The position numbers and the translations under genes were made by a program. The notes under the pieces are model-generated. The model searched no databases. It saw nothing but the letters and a program-made list of their open reading frames with translations, and had not been told where the DNA came from. From Chrysophaeum taylorii (taxonomy: Eukaryota; Sar; Pelagophyceae; Pelagomonadales; Pelagomonadaceae), in the NCBI GenBank assembly GCA_029834535.1, contig JAQMWT010000102.1, forward strand, positions 62,001 to 126,000: DNA of 64,000 bases. Direction: 5' to 3'. Shown piece after piece: positions 51,439 through 63,065 of this stretch; position 1 is the stretch's first letter, and each line of letters begins with the position of its first letter.

Positions 51439-51468
51439 GATGATGTCAGAGTTTTCTCTGACATCATC
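51439..51468. other. Perfect 13-bp inverted repeat with TTTT loop
   Basis: GATGATGTCAGAG, TTTT, CTCTGACATCATC. A perfect stem, ~100 bp upstream of the left end repeat of the Gypsy element. Could be part of the element's outer end, a transcription stop hairpin or a terminal structure of another element. Confidence 0.75.
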
Positions 51469-51568
51469 TTCCCGTGACATGTGTCACCCTGATTTCTGAG
51501 TTTCGATTATCCTTGATCATAAAGCAACAGCCGATCCTCAAGTTGAGAGGACCAGGCGCAGGAGTTGC

Positions 51569-54500
51569 TTGTGGTCGCGTGGCGGGAGAACGGCCATCCT
51601 CGTCCAGTGATCCCTCCAAAGGCACGGACGCGATCGGCGAGCCAGGATTCGAAGGCACGCCAGGTAGCCCAAAATTCTCCACGCCACAGGTGGTGGATAC
51701 GAGATTCGAGCGACTTATCGGTCGCAACGAACTGTTATGCATTGCATTCTGCGGTCCGGACAAGCCGCGCGCCCTGATCAAGCGCGCCGACAAGGGATTC
51801 CCAGGACCATGCAGCCGTGGGAAAGTTCCCCGGCCGGATACGTTTGTCGTCGGAAGTGACGACGCGCGATTTGGTGCTAACCGACGCGCAACCCGGGTAC
51901 CGCGCCGCAGGCGAGCAGGTGAGATCGCAACTCACGGATAAGGCATTGTTTGCCGGGCAGAGACGGTTCGCCGCCCACCGTACGGATAGATTTGTCGATG
52001 GAAGACGCACGCAACGACGATATTACGCGTGTCGTGGACGATTGAGTTCCGGAGCCGAAGGAGCGCGAGAACGACGACGACTCAACCATTTTGGACTCTG
52101 ATCTCGGCCGACTAGAACGAGCCAGAGCCGATATGGAAGACGATGATGCTGCCGTCGAGCAGCTACGATATGAAGAACCGCCAAGCCGTCAGGATGAGAC
52201 GAACGAGCGGAATGATGATGATGATAATAATGACGATGAAGAAGAGCACGATACAGAAGTTGACGAGGAAGAAGAGCTAAACTACAACTACGACAAGCCC
52301 ACGGAGAGACCGGCGGGAGGACGATCGACAGCTCGTCAACGCGTGCAGAACCCCCGGATGCAACGAAATGAATGAGTTCTACGAAGCTCACTTGCGGGAA
52401 TTACGCGAAGAGAACGAACGCGCGCAAGAGACAAAACAAATAGGGGAAGAGAACGAACGAAAAGAACGGCTACAACGGAAGGAGAAAGAAGGTTAAAGAG
52501 CAACGGCGCGCCGGAGCCAACGCTCGAAACTCGTTGACCATGAAAGAGACGAGTTACGTACGCCGAGTCGATCAAGGCGAGCGAGCAGCCCGGAGTCCCG
52601 AGCTGAGGAAGAGCCGCCGACTACACGATCACGCGCGAAAGCTAGAAAGCCGCGCTATGAAGACGATGATGAAGAAGAAAAAGGAGAACGCGCGGCGCCG
52701 GAAGATCGACACCCAGGGTTCTTGATGGGTTTTACGGATCGACTCGCGAAGCGTGCTTAAACACGATCGCAACAAGGAGCGGCGATCAACCTCTGGATGA
52801 AAAACCGAAAAACTGATTCTCGATGGACGCGATCAGGACCAGTTCGATTTAGATGCGGCGCGGTGATGCGCATTAGCCGAAGAAGCACCAGCTTGGAAAT
52901 TCCGATATCTGCTTCCCGCGACCCTGCGCGACACGGTCGCACCGATTTTTGAGAACACTTAAAGAGTAGAAGACCGCGTGTAAAGACGCCGATCACCCAG
53001 CGTCTTTCTATTTACGTCAGGATATCGACGATGAGGAGTACGGTTCCGTGGTACGACGGATACGACGATTGAACGAGAAGTATTGCCTCAAGATTTTGAA
53101 AATTTTCCGAGAGAGTTGTCCGCTGCCGGTGACGGCAGAGGAATCATTACGAAAGTTACAATGCGACCCAAGCGACCGTTCCGAAACGCTGGAGAGCATG
53201 CGTGCATACATATTGCATAAATTTCAGCAAGAAGCCATGCTGCTGCGTGGCCAACCGAGATCTCACGACGTGGAGATCATCTCTTCTGATGCGTGGACTG
53301 GAGTCCAGCGAATTGAAATCCCGCGTGCGAACGATGCGCAGCGGACACCCGACGACGTATGCGTTTACGTCTACGTTGTCGCTGATTACGCGGCTCGAAA
53401 ACGACGCAACAGCCATGGCGGAGAAGAACAGCCGAAACTCGATGAACCCCCGAGCGGGAAGCCGCAGAAGCCGCCGCCTGGACGCGGAGGACGAGCTCTA
53501 GTCTCTCGGGGAACAGATAAGACGACGAATATGAAGCCACGCGCAAGAGAGAAAGAAAAAAGTGGTTCGAGAGGACCCGGACTGTGGGTTTTCTTAGCGA
53601 CCCGGAAAAGACGAACACAGGAACCGCGTCATTTGCAACCGCGAGCCCGACGACTATTATGTAGCGATGTGCAAATATAAAGACGGCAGAAAGCCCATTT
53701 CGCGAGGACGATGGGAGAGCCGACAAAGGAAAGATAATCATTCGCGTGACGACGGTAGTTCTAATGCCACCTTCGGTTCGAGCGCTTACTCACGATCAGA
53801 GCAGACTCAATGATATGAGCACGCAGCTAACCACGGTTATGAGTACCGTGCAGCACTTACAGATGGACGCGGCCGATCGTCTTCGACACGAACAGGCCGT
53901 CGAGATAGCCGGGCCCCCGACGCCACGACAAGAGCAGCGTAGCTCGTGCCAGCGCCGACGGAAGAGATAGCAGGAGCTCCAGCAGACATTCACGCCGCCG
54001 CCGGCGACGAAGATCTCGCGATCGAGATTCGGACGATGGTCGTTACCGAGAAGACTCAGGACAGTCGTCTGCAACGTTCGCATTTACGACCCGGTCAACA
54101 GTTACCATTAGGGTGACGGTGCCCGAACAGGACACCCGCACCGACGACGCAGCCGACGCCCGCCGCGGCCGCATTCGAAGATCGCTCGCCCACCGATGGA
54201 CGAGCCACCCAACGACGTGCTGACCAATCGTCGGTCTTTGCTGGACAATGAGTGTCGAGCGATGAGCTCAAGATTCGAAACGAACTTGAAGCTCGATACT
54301 GGGAAGGCGATTCAGATTCGGAAGATGAAGAAGCTACACGTGAACCAGTGTCCGCGTTAACGTTTGACGACGGTCGTCCATGGACGACCCACCGTTGATT
54401 TTTGATGAGAAGCCCTCGATGCCATCGGCTTATCTTTGGACCCTCCAGAGACGACCGGCGACCGACCTGGCTGTGAGCCAGACATGAATTTCTGCAGTGA

Positions 54501-57500
54501 TAGCTCGTGCGCGCATTCGACTGACGAGACGATGACCAGCGCGAGTATTGCAGACGACGATTTTACGACAGAGTTGACGTCGGGGACGACATCTCTGCGG
54601 ACCCCCGAAACGGTTTCGATTACTACGGATCGAGACACGGATACGCCGCCGGAAGAAAGGATAGTTTATGAAGAAGATTAGCAGCGTTCTCAAGTGTGAC
54701 GAAGACGAGCAGACGTGGAACCTGCAGGATTGGTGGACGAAGACGAATTTCCGGCTAAAAGACCAGGAACAACCGCGCAGCTGCAGACTCAAAGCCGCAG
54801 CTGACACGGAACCGATCGCCGATGCTGATGAGGATCAGCAGGCGACGAATGAATTCACACGATGCATTCTGGAAAGACGAAATGAATGTTTATGGGAGGG
54901 TGCTTGCTTCGAACCACGAAGACCAGGGTCCCTACCAACACTGTTTCTGAGATTGTCTTGGAGGAAGAGCGGAAGCCGCCAGATAAAGGCCCGCGAGCGT
55001 TACGAGAAGCCAACAACAGATGATAAAGCTCAAGCCGCGGTATCGATGCCCAACCCCGGAGATGAGCGATGAGCCCGATGTGCTCACACTTCGTTGACGC
55101 CGCGAGACGGCAAGACGATCGAAGATGATTTGATTACCCTCAGTTGTTTAGATACGGGTTCTCTAACGTTTATAGCCTGTCACATCTCAGGAATCGTGAC
55201 GGACCGAAATTCTCGACGACCATCGGTGTCGATGGAATGGCCGATGTTTCTTATATTTCCGAAAATGGTCAAAAGCCAAAGATCAGTTGATTTTCGATGA
55301 AGGCGAACTTCCGATTAAGCGCAAGCTGCGCGGATCAGGATTGAATACGACGACGATCCATCGTTGGATCGCCCTTCGGGTCGCTTTCGCCGACGACTCG
55401 CTGCCCCCATTGTCGCTATTGTAGCCGATACGAATTATCTTTCCTGTTGGGAGGGCGCGATATACGAATTTTAGGAGCCATCGTGGATTTTCCCCATGAT
55501 CGGATCTGTTTTGTCGAACCCAAGTCGTCTACGGGCGCAAGAGATTAAGTTAAGGATGAACAGTCGATGCACCAATCGTGACCTTTCGGTCTATTTACGA
55601 TCGAAATCCGATAACCGTACCGATTTACAATCATCAACACGATGCGCTTTCGGCAAGTCTCGACCTGGTCAAGACCGAGTTTACGCTCGTTTGAGCACGA
55701 TTGATCTCCGAAGCCCGCCGCCGGAACGTAAGGTAGCCATGGCTACGCGGGGACATGCGCGAAAATTCTCCCCAGCTCCGGGAGAAGACGCGCGAAGTAA
55801 TGGCTTGCCGCGCGCACGCTTCAAATCGAGCCCGGTCGAACGTACAATCTACCGGTTATTTTGTCAAAGCCTATGGAAAAAGGACAGGTTTTCGTACTTC
55901 GTTTGCTGAGAACGAGGAGTTGAGGTTGTCGAAGGATGGTGTTCTTCTTGCGAAGAGCGCGACCGGTCCGCTGCTCGGGTGGCGGTTATACGGAAGAAGT
56001 GCCGACGATCGTCACTCAAGGCGAAGCCCTTGCGATTGGTGATATCGTTAGGTACGAAGATGAGTTGAACGTCTCTACGATCAACGAACTTACGAAGAAT
56101 GAAGAAGGATACGACAAGGGGAACGGCTTTTCCCGTTTTGTCGCTAGTCACTTGACGCGATGCGACGATCTCCCCGCCGATGCTGCTGAGCACGGTGCAG
56201 AAGGACGCGCGACCGCTATGACGGACAAGTCACCCTCAAACGACCTGAAGGCAGCGACGGTTTCGCTCGAAGGTCAGAAAAAGATGAAAAGAAATGCCGC
56301 GAGATCACCGAAGCGGAGATCCGCCGCCGATATGAAAAGGTTCAATGGCTTCCAATCATGCATCGCAAGGTGGTGATGCGTGCAGTGGAGCCGGAGCGGT
56401 ACTTTGGGTCTCCAACGAGCCAACAAACGTGTGGGACGTCGTTTCGAGTCGTGCTAGCACTCGATGCGTCGGACACCGCCAACCAGATCCACCACAAGAA
56501 CTTTCCGAATATTCCTGTGGTGCAGCACACGTTGGTGGTCGCTATGTTACAACCTTACGGTTGATCGAATCTTATTACCCTACGCGGAATGGTCGTCGTC
56601 GATGTGTGTCGCGTCGCCACCCTGCGTACACTCCGCTCTGTGCAACTTGACTTCAGAGATGTTGGGAAGAGGAGTCACCGCTACCACACTGGACGATGAT
56701 ATGCAAGATGGCTTTGTGGTTGATAGAGCAGGAGGCGATTATTTCTTACGTTGCACGTTTGCACCCTTACGTCGTCAATTTTACGACATGACTCCAGTTT
56801 GATGAGCTGTCGCGTGCGATTGTTGGTTTCCAGCCATCCGCTCCATTTGCGCGCAGTTCAAAGACTTGCAGAATATAGCAGCAAGGTTCGCCGCTGCACT
56901 TGGCTACGCCGACGAACGACATTTACTTCAGATGAACAATTTAGGATCATCACGAGCCGCGACAGACGCAGCTTATACTGTACGCGTGTCCCGCTTCGCG
57001 TAGGACCGCACCGTTCCGATTACAGATCTCTGAATCTGGAAATGACTGGAGTTGCTGACGATGCCCCCTGATTTTGATTGGGCCGGCTTCTCCAGGACGA
57101 CCCGTTAAACACTTGGCGTCCGTCGTGCCACCTGACGATGACGCTTAATACTCGATCTGCACAACGCTGACCAAGGAACCTGAGCGGCGAAGCTTTGCCG
57201 TCAGCGTTGAGTCGCTGCAGACCGACCGTTTGATTATTATTTACAAATTGATGAAACCACCGCGTCACGTACAAGTTCCGCTGTTAAACACGCGCACACG
57301 TCATAAGATGGGTGTCAACTGATGATCCAAGATCGCACCAAATGGAAACCTCCAGGGTACCGTTGATTCCGCCTGCAACAGATGAGCCGGGGACGTCTCA
57401 TGCTTCTTCTGCTGGGCCCCCGACAACCAAATTGGACGTTCCGCCAGATCCTGAGCGAGATCGGGAACCGAAGATTAAGAGCGAGCCGAGTGTTCGTGTC

Positions 57501-60500
57501 AAAGGCGAGAGGATCAACAAAAGCCACCCGGAAGTGAAACTAAAGTACGAGAAAAGGTTTCGATGTGCCATGGAAAGATGCGCCGCGCGATGCCGAGGGT
57601 GCACCACTGCCGCAGACTCCTGAGCATGTCAAGGACAACGAAGCGATGAAAGTTCAAAATTCCTACAAGGAAGAAGTTGACAAGGTTGTGCAGGGCTGAA
57701 ATTCCTGACAATCCGCACTTAGATGACGAGGCGAAACTGATGCTACGTCACTGTGTGCAATATTCTTGGGCCTTTTTCGACCCGATTATGAGACCGTGGA
57801 CTCGCCTCCTGTGTCTCTACGATTCAAAGACGCGAATCCGCGACCGATAAAGATGACGCCCTACCGATTGACGCGCTGCTCGATTGTCTCCGCAAGCAGA
57901 TCAGCGAGTGGTGCCGGGATGGAGTCATTCGTCCGGCCAACTCACCTTGGGCCTTTCTTGTGTTGTTGCTCCGGAAGAAAGGGCTGAGATTGGAACGTCA
58001 AACGCGTTCCGTGCTGCAGTTGACTTACGTCAGCTCAACGATCAATTGGTCAATGACAGTTAAACATTCGACAAGATGATGGCGCCTTTCGCGATGAGAC
58101 GATGGCGGACATGCATTGATATTAGGTGGGGATACCACAACCTTCGTCTGGATCCGGCAGCGCAGGACGCTGTCACGATGGTTAGCCCACTTGGTTTCTT
58201 GCGATTACCTCTGGTGTGAAGACGGCCGGAGCTCTTTTTCTGCAAGGCAAGCGACGACCTTTCGAAATGGATGTATAAGACTTGGTTGCGTTTGTTGACG
58301 ATATTATGATGGGATCCGACGATCTTCATCGACATTTACAAGTTTTGATCGAAGTGTGTCATTGGCACAGAGAGGTACAGCGGTCGAACCGCGAAGTTCC
58401 ACCTTCAAAGATGATATAGAATTTCTGGGACACATTTCCCCCAGAAGGCTTGAAGCCGAATCAAGACGCTGGAAGCACTGCGCAGAAGATGCCGATTCCA
58501 GGTACTTTACCGAATACTTTGAAGACCCAGATACGCTCTTTCATCGGCATGAGTAATTACTGCCGGCGATATGAAGGGCTACTCGAAGATTGTGGAACCG
58601 TTGAGACGATTATGCCTCGAAGGTGTAAAGTTCGAGTGGACGCCCGAGTGTCAGAAAGCGGGATACGATTATTGAAGCTTTGGTTGATTCCGTGGAGTCT
58701 ACCACCCCGGTTATGATCTACCTTTTCAGATCCGATCCGACGAACAAGCCGGGAAAGTCACCGGGAATGAGTATCCCTGACTGTCTCTCCCGCAGCCCGA
58801 TAGATCAGGTCATCGAGACTGACGAGTTTGGAGAACCTTTGAACCACGCTTATTTGTGTTTCCAAGAGCTTCCCGACCTGTTGATGACCGAGGTTTCCCG
58901 TCTCCGGCTGCCACTTCATAATGTCGTTTATTACGACCGAACTGCCGGAAGACGAAGACGAAGACCCTGGGATCCGATGAAATTGGCTACGTCTCACGCT
59001 ACGAGACAACGTCGGAAGAACCGCGCGTGATGAGCCACAGATCTTCAAGGACGCAGCCCTTACAGGATTATATCGATAAGATACCGATAATATGACGCTC
59101 GCTGAGATCGCACGTGAGCAAGAATCTGATGCTACGTGCGAGGATATTCGCTACCGAATGGCCCAAGGTCAGACGCCACGACGTTCCCGAGCGAACGAAC
59201 GATTCGAAGTCGTTAAAGATGCTCTTTACCGCATTTCTGCTGATTCGCACCCGATGATTGTTGCACCTGCTACGTTGCGCAAACGCATTATGACTCTCAT
59301 GACACTCCGGTTAACGGTGGTCATATGGGACGTCACAGTACCGTCCAGGCTATCCAAGAACGATTTTGGTGGCCTCACGCGTCGAACAAGTTGGAGTCAT
59401 TGCTGAATGGTTTGCCAGAAAGGCTGCGCCTGAGCCGAAACAGCTGGACTCTTGCAGCAGCCCGATGGTGATGGTGCTGTTCTTTGCATGGATTTATTTG
59501 GACCCTTGCCCAGCGCTGGTCCCGAGACGTATCTTCTAGTATTTTTGATCCGTTCTCGCATTTCTTGATTCTGGATGTTTTGAATGATAAGACTGAGTCT
59601 GTCCTCGAGTCTTTTGTCATTAACATTCTCCTCAAGGCGCTTGCCCCAGATGATTCGTACCGACAACGGTAAAGACGTGAACAAGATGCGCGAGTTCTGC
59701 CATCTCTTTAACACCGATACCAAACTACGATTCCTTCATGCCCAGTCGAACCCGGCTGAGCGTCAACCGATTTATCAAGGCCCTCCGTGCTTGCCTTCAA
59801 GGCCGGAACATCACGGATTGGCCTGACTTTGCCCATTATATTGCGTTTTGCTATAACCGCAAGTTTATTCCAGGCACGCAGATTTCTCCCTTTATGCTAC
59901 GCCTGAACCGTCAGCCGATGCTACCGACTGACTACTGCATATGGATTTTGATACGATTATTGCCGAAGACTGCGCTCTGATGCAGTCGCCGAGACTCGCG
60001 AACGATTGAAATATTATACAAAGATCGTCCGAGGCTCGTGATAAGCTTTGAAGAAACAGCGATTGGCTTACAATGCTGATCATGTTGATGTTGAATACAA
60101 GGAAGGATCGCACGTTTTGCTCTACATCCCTCCTTCAGAACAAACTTCGACCGGAATGGCGAGGGCCGTTTATTATCAAGGAACGCCTCTCTCCCGGTCA
60201 CCATATAGGATTGGTCTCTCGACTCTCCGCCCGAAGAGCGGCGTGTTCATGTAAGTCAGATCACGCCGGTGATGGTACCTCCGATCGTTGATCAAACCAT
60301 CCGCAAACCCGAAGAAACTTCCGTGATGATTATCAGCACGGTAAGTTTGTTGTTTTCGGATTCCTGACCGGAAGCGCTCGATTGGCGCAAGAAGATTTGT
60401 TTGCCGAAGTTTACGAGCCGCGATTACCAAAATGATGTTTGCTCTACATTTATTCCGATTTGGGTCCGAACGATGATGCGCTTATTTCAAGCCGACCTCT

Positions 60501-60866
60501 CACCTTTCGCACCGCAAGCTCAAGCCCGAATTCAAGGACGTTGAAGGTCGAAGTTTCACCGACAAGTCCCGAATTTCCTCCAACACAACTCCTTGTGTCA
60601 CGGATTCGCTCCGCACGAGATTGATGTTGGTCCCCAAGTTTACGCAGTGGTCGAGTTCCTGAACCGATCATCACCCGCGTTTACCAGAAGATTCGTTCAC
60701 GAGATGGCGTAAGGCGAAGCCGCGCTCCTCGCGTTAGCACCGTTTGTGGTCGCGTGGCGGGAGAACGGCCATCCTCGTCCAGTGATCCTCCAAGGCACGG
60801 ACGCGATCGGCGAGCCAGGATTCGAAGGCACGCCAGGTAGCCCCTAAAATTCTCCTTACGCCACAG
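51569..60866 (+). mobile_element. Broken Ty3/Gypsy LTR retrotransposon (fossil)
   Basis: A ~9.3-kb element bounded by direct repeats of ~120 bp (51569-51689 and 60744-60866). Recognised parts in order: charged gag-like region (~52.1-54.2 kb); a possible protease region (~55.1 kb); reverse transcriptase (~57.7-58.6 kb, e.g. VIRPANSPW-type and GYHNLRLDP blocks, then a SFIGMSNY block); a short RNase H-like part; integrase (~59.1-60.0 kb, RTDNGKD, HAQSNPAER, FCYNRKFIPGT); and a C-terminal LRPEWRGPFII stretch typical of Ty3/Gypsy integrases. It is broken throughout, with well over twenty interruptions, and no part looks functional. Just inside the left repeat TGGTGGATACGAGATTCGA starts with TGG and may be the primer-binding site, although its spacing does not fit a full tRNA 3' end. 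The end repeats differ mostly by small length changes, so the insertion may not be very old. Confidence 0.85.
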
Positions 60867-60879
60867 TACTGGTGTTTAA

Positions 60880-61075
60880 AAGGTCGACTGCTAAAAGGGG
60901 GAAGGGGTGTTTAGTGCATGAAGGATGTGCGTGGTTTGTGTTTGAAGGTCGACTGCTAAGAGGGGTGTGTGTGTGTGGCGCATGAAGGATGTGTGTGGTT
61001 TTGTGGGGTAGGAGGGATGTGCCTGATGGGCGTAGATAGGTATGCGGGACCTAGTCGGGGTTATCGCCGAGGTTT
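60880..61075 (+). repeat. GGTCGACTGCTAAG repeat, two head-to-tail units
   Basis: Heads at ~60881 (AAAGGTCGACTGCTAAAAGG) and ~60944 (AAGGTCGACTGCTAAGAGGG). The second unit is full length, with GCATGAAGGATGTGTGTGG, GGATGTGCCTGATGGGCG and CGGGACCTAGTCGGGG...CGCCGAG. It lies directly beside the right end of the Gypsy element. Confidence 0.75.
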
Positions 61076-61114
61076 GTGCCTCATACTGAGGGTTTAGGCT
61101 CAGGTATTCGCGCG

Positions 61115-61705
61115 AGCCAGAGCTGAGGTCCAAGCCGTCTACGGCGACCTCGCAGACTATTTCCACGACCCGCGGCGGCTCTTCCAGCCAGCGCGCCATT
61201 CTCACGCCCCGCCGAAACGATGTTGTCGATGCTGTCAACGCGCGCATGACCGCGGTAAGGACGAGGCGTCGGAGTTCGTTTCGGACGACGACGTGGGTCG
61301 GAAGACGACGCCTCGCTCTTTCCAGTCGAGTTTCTCAACTTCCTGACAACGAACGGCATGCCGACTTTGAGCGCGAGCTTAGAGTCTTCGCAATCTCGAC
61401 CCGTCGCACGGCCACTGCAACGACACCCGATACATCATCGATCATATCGTCTCACCGAGGCTCCTCCAACGAGTTTCTCTTAAGGCCCGCCTTGGCCTAA
61501 AAGATCAACAAGAGCCAGGGCCAGACTCCCCTCAAGGTTGGCGTCCTCTTACCCAAGCCCGTCTGCAGCCACGGTCAACTCTACGTTGCTTTCAGCCGAG
61601 TCCGCTAGCCCAGGACGCGGCCAGGTCGACGACACACGCCCCACGCGCAGTGGCAATACCGTTAAGCCATCTCCCGGCGTCTACACACGCGTAGTCTACG
61701 GCAGT
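61115..61705 (+). mobile_element. Helitron-type PIF1-like helicase fragment 2
   Basis: Clear relative of fragment 1 (11028-11620): [78 protein letters not shown] and, at the end, NTVKPSPGVYTRVVYG, which corresponds to the TRNVVY end of Helitron helicases. Frame shifts and stops show it is dead. As in fragment 1, it follows a GGTCGACTGCTAAG repeat. Confidence 0.75.
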
Positions 61706-62299
61706 CACCCAAGGTAGCCGCCTTCTCTGCGCAGAGTGGTGGGGTTCAAGACGCGCCGGCAGGCCACGCACCGACTCGTGCGTTGAACAGAGAACGAAGC
61801 CGAACACCCTAGAAGGGCGAGGTTTTGCGAGGACAGGGTGGTGAAGCGCAGCACTGGGGTGAGAAACGGGTTTCGGACTTGTCGCGCGCTGAAGCGTGTT
61901 TGCGAGACCGTCAGCGTCTTTGAACAACTCCGTTTGTTGCATAACGACCATCCTTTGCTGTCGACTCCAGATGTTGTTGCGCGTTTGGTAAATAAGTGTG
62001 ACGTTGTAAACATAATCGACGTAGAAAGGGTGATGTGAAAGCTTTGGATATGGGTTTGTGGACGGATGTACCTGAGCCTTGGGAATAAATGCCTGGGATT
62101 AGTAAGGACGCCAAATCGCCGAACTGAACAGGCGAAGAAAGGACAGGCAGTGGGCGTGCCCCGATTTAGGGTGGGATCGTATAGGCGCGCGGAAACCAGG
62201 ATAGCATCCCAACCGTGTCCACAACGACGGGCACCACGACCGCAGCGGCGGCACCAGCGCCGGCGCCACGCCCATAAAACGTAACGTGAACAACGCGCG
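61706..62299. other. No supported gene
   Basis: A minus-strand frame of 221 codons covers most of this, but it is Ser/Thr/Arg-rich with no recognised domain, and I do not call it. Confidence 0.45.
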
Positions 62300-62765
62300 C
62301 GACCGCAGCCTTTCCCGAGACGAGGCGTCGGAGTTCTTTCAGCCGACCGACTAAATTGGGTCGGAAGCAACGCCTGCTCTTACAGTCGAGTTTTCGCTCT
62401 AAACCGCGGTGTGCTGGACTTTGATCACGAGCTTAAAGTCTTCGCAACCTCGACCCGTCGCACGGCCACTGCAACGGTACCAGTTACATGATCGATCGTG
62501 TCGTGTCACCGAGGCTCCTCAACCTGTATCCCGCAAGGCCCGTCTACGCCAAACGATCAACAAGACCAGGGCCAGACGCCCCGCGAGGTCGGCGTCCTCT
62601 TGCCCAAGCCCGTCTTCTGTCACGTCCAGCTCTACGTGGCTCTCTGTCGATCCGCAACCCCGAAGATTTGCTCTTCTGGGTCGACGACTCCACCCTACAC
62701 CACACGTGCTGCGCAATACTGATAAGCACCCTCACGGCGTCTACACGCGCACTGTATGTGAGGAA
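62300..62765 (+). mobile_element. Helitron-type PIF1-like helicase fragment 3
   Basis: The shortest of the three fragments. It begins at FPETRRRSSF-type sequence (equivalent to the FPGDEASEF block) and runs to INKTRARRPARSAS (read as INKTRARRP in one frame, [20 protein letters not shown] in another) and the NTDKHPHGVYTRTV end. Frame-shifted and dead. Confidence 0.65.
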
Positions 62766-62937
62766 GCTATGACACTTACCCCTGCACCACGTATCCAGTA
62801 TCCTTACGTCTTTCTCTTATCGCTAGTCTAACGCCTCATACCATTCGTAACATGGTAGCAGGTGTTCGTTAAGGTCGGAATATTGCGATAGTTCTTCGGA
62901 AGCAGAGTAATAAACGTGTGCATGAGGATCAACAAGG

Positions 62938-63065
62938 GTGTTTAAATGTCGACTGCTAAGAGGGGGGGGTGTGTGTGGGGAGCATGAAGGATGTGGGTGG
63001 GTTTGTGGGGTATGAGGGATGTGCCTGACGGGCGGAGATAGTACGCGCAGGACCTGGTAGGTCGC
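62938..63065 (+). repeat. GGTCGACTGCTAAG repeat, one unit
   Basis: Head AATGTCGACTGCTAAGAGGG at ~62945, then GAGCATGAAGGATGTGGGTGG, GGATGTGCCTGACGGGCGG, and a degraded end (GCAGGACCTGGTAGGTCGCC, then GCCGAGG). Confidence 0.75.

Noticed and set aside
51671-51700. Firm primer-binding-site call for the Gypsy element
   Set aside because: The TGGTGGATACGAGATTCGA stretch starts with TGG but is about three bases short of a complete tRNA 3' end, so I only mention it.
61705-62370. 221-codon minus-strand frame
   Set aside because: Low-information Ser/Thr/Arg composition, no motif, inside a repeat-rich stretch.
10799-63065. GGTCGACTGCTAAG head as a spliced-leader or tRNA-type gene
   Set aside because: No Sm site, tRNA arms or consistent donor after the head; units vary too much downstream.
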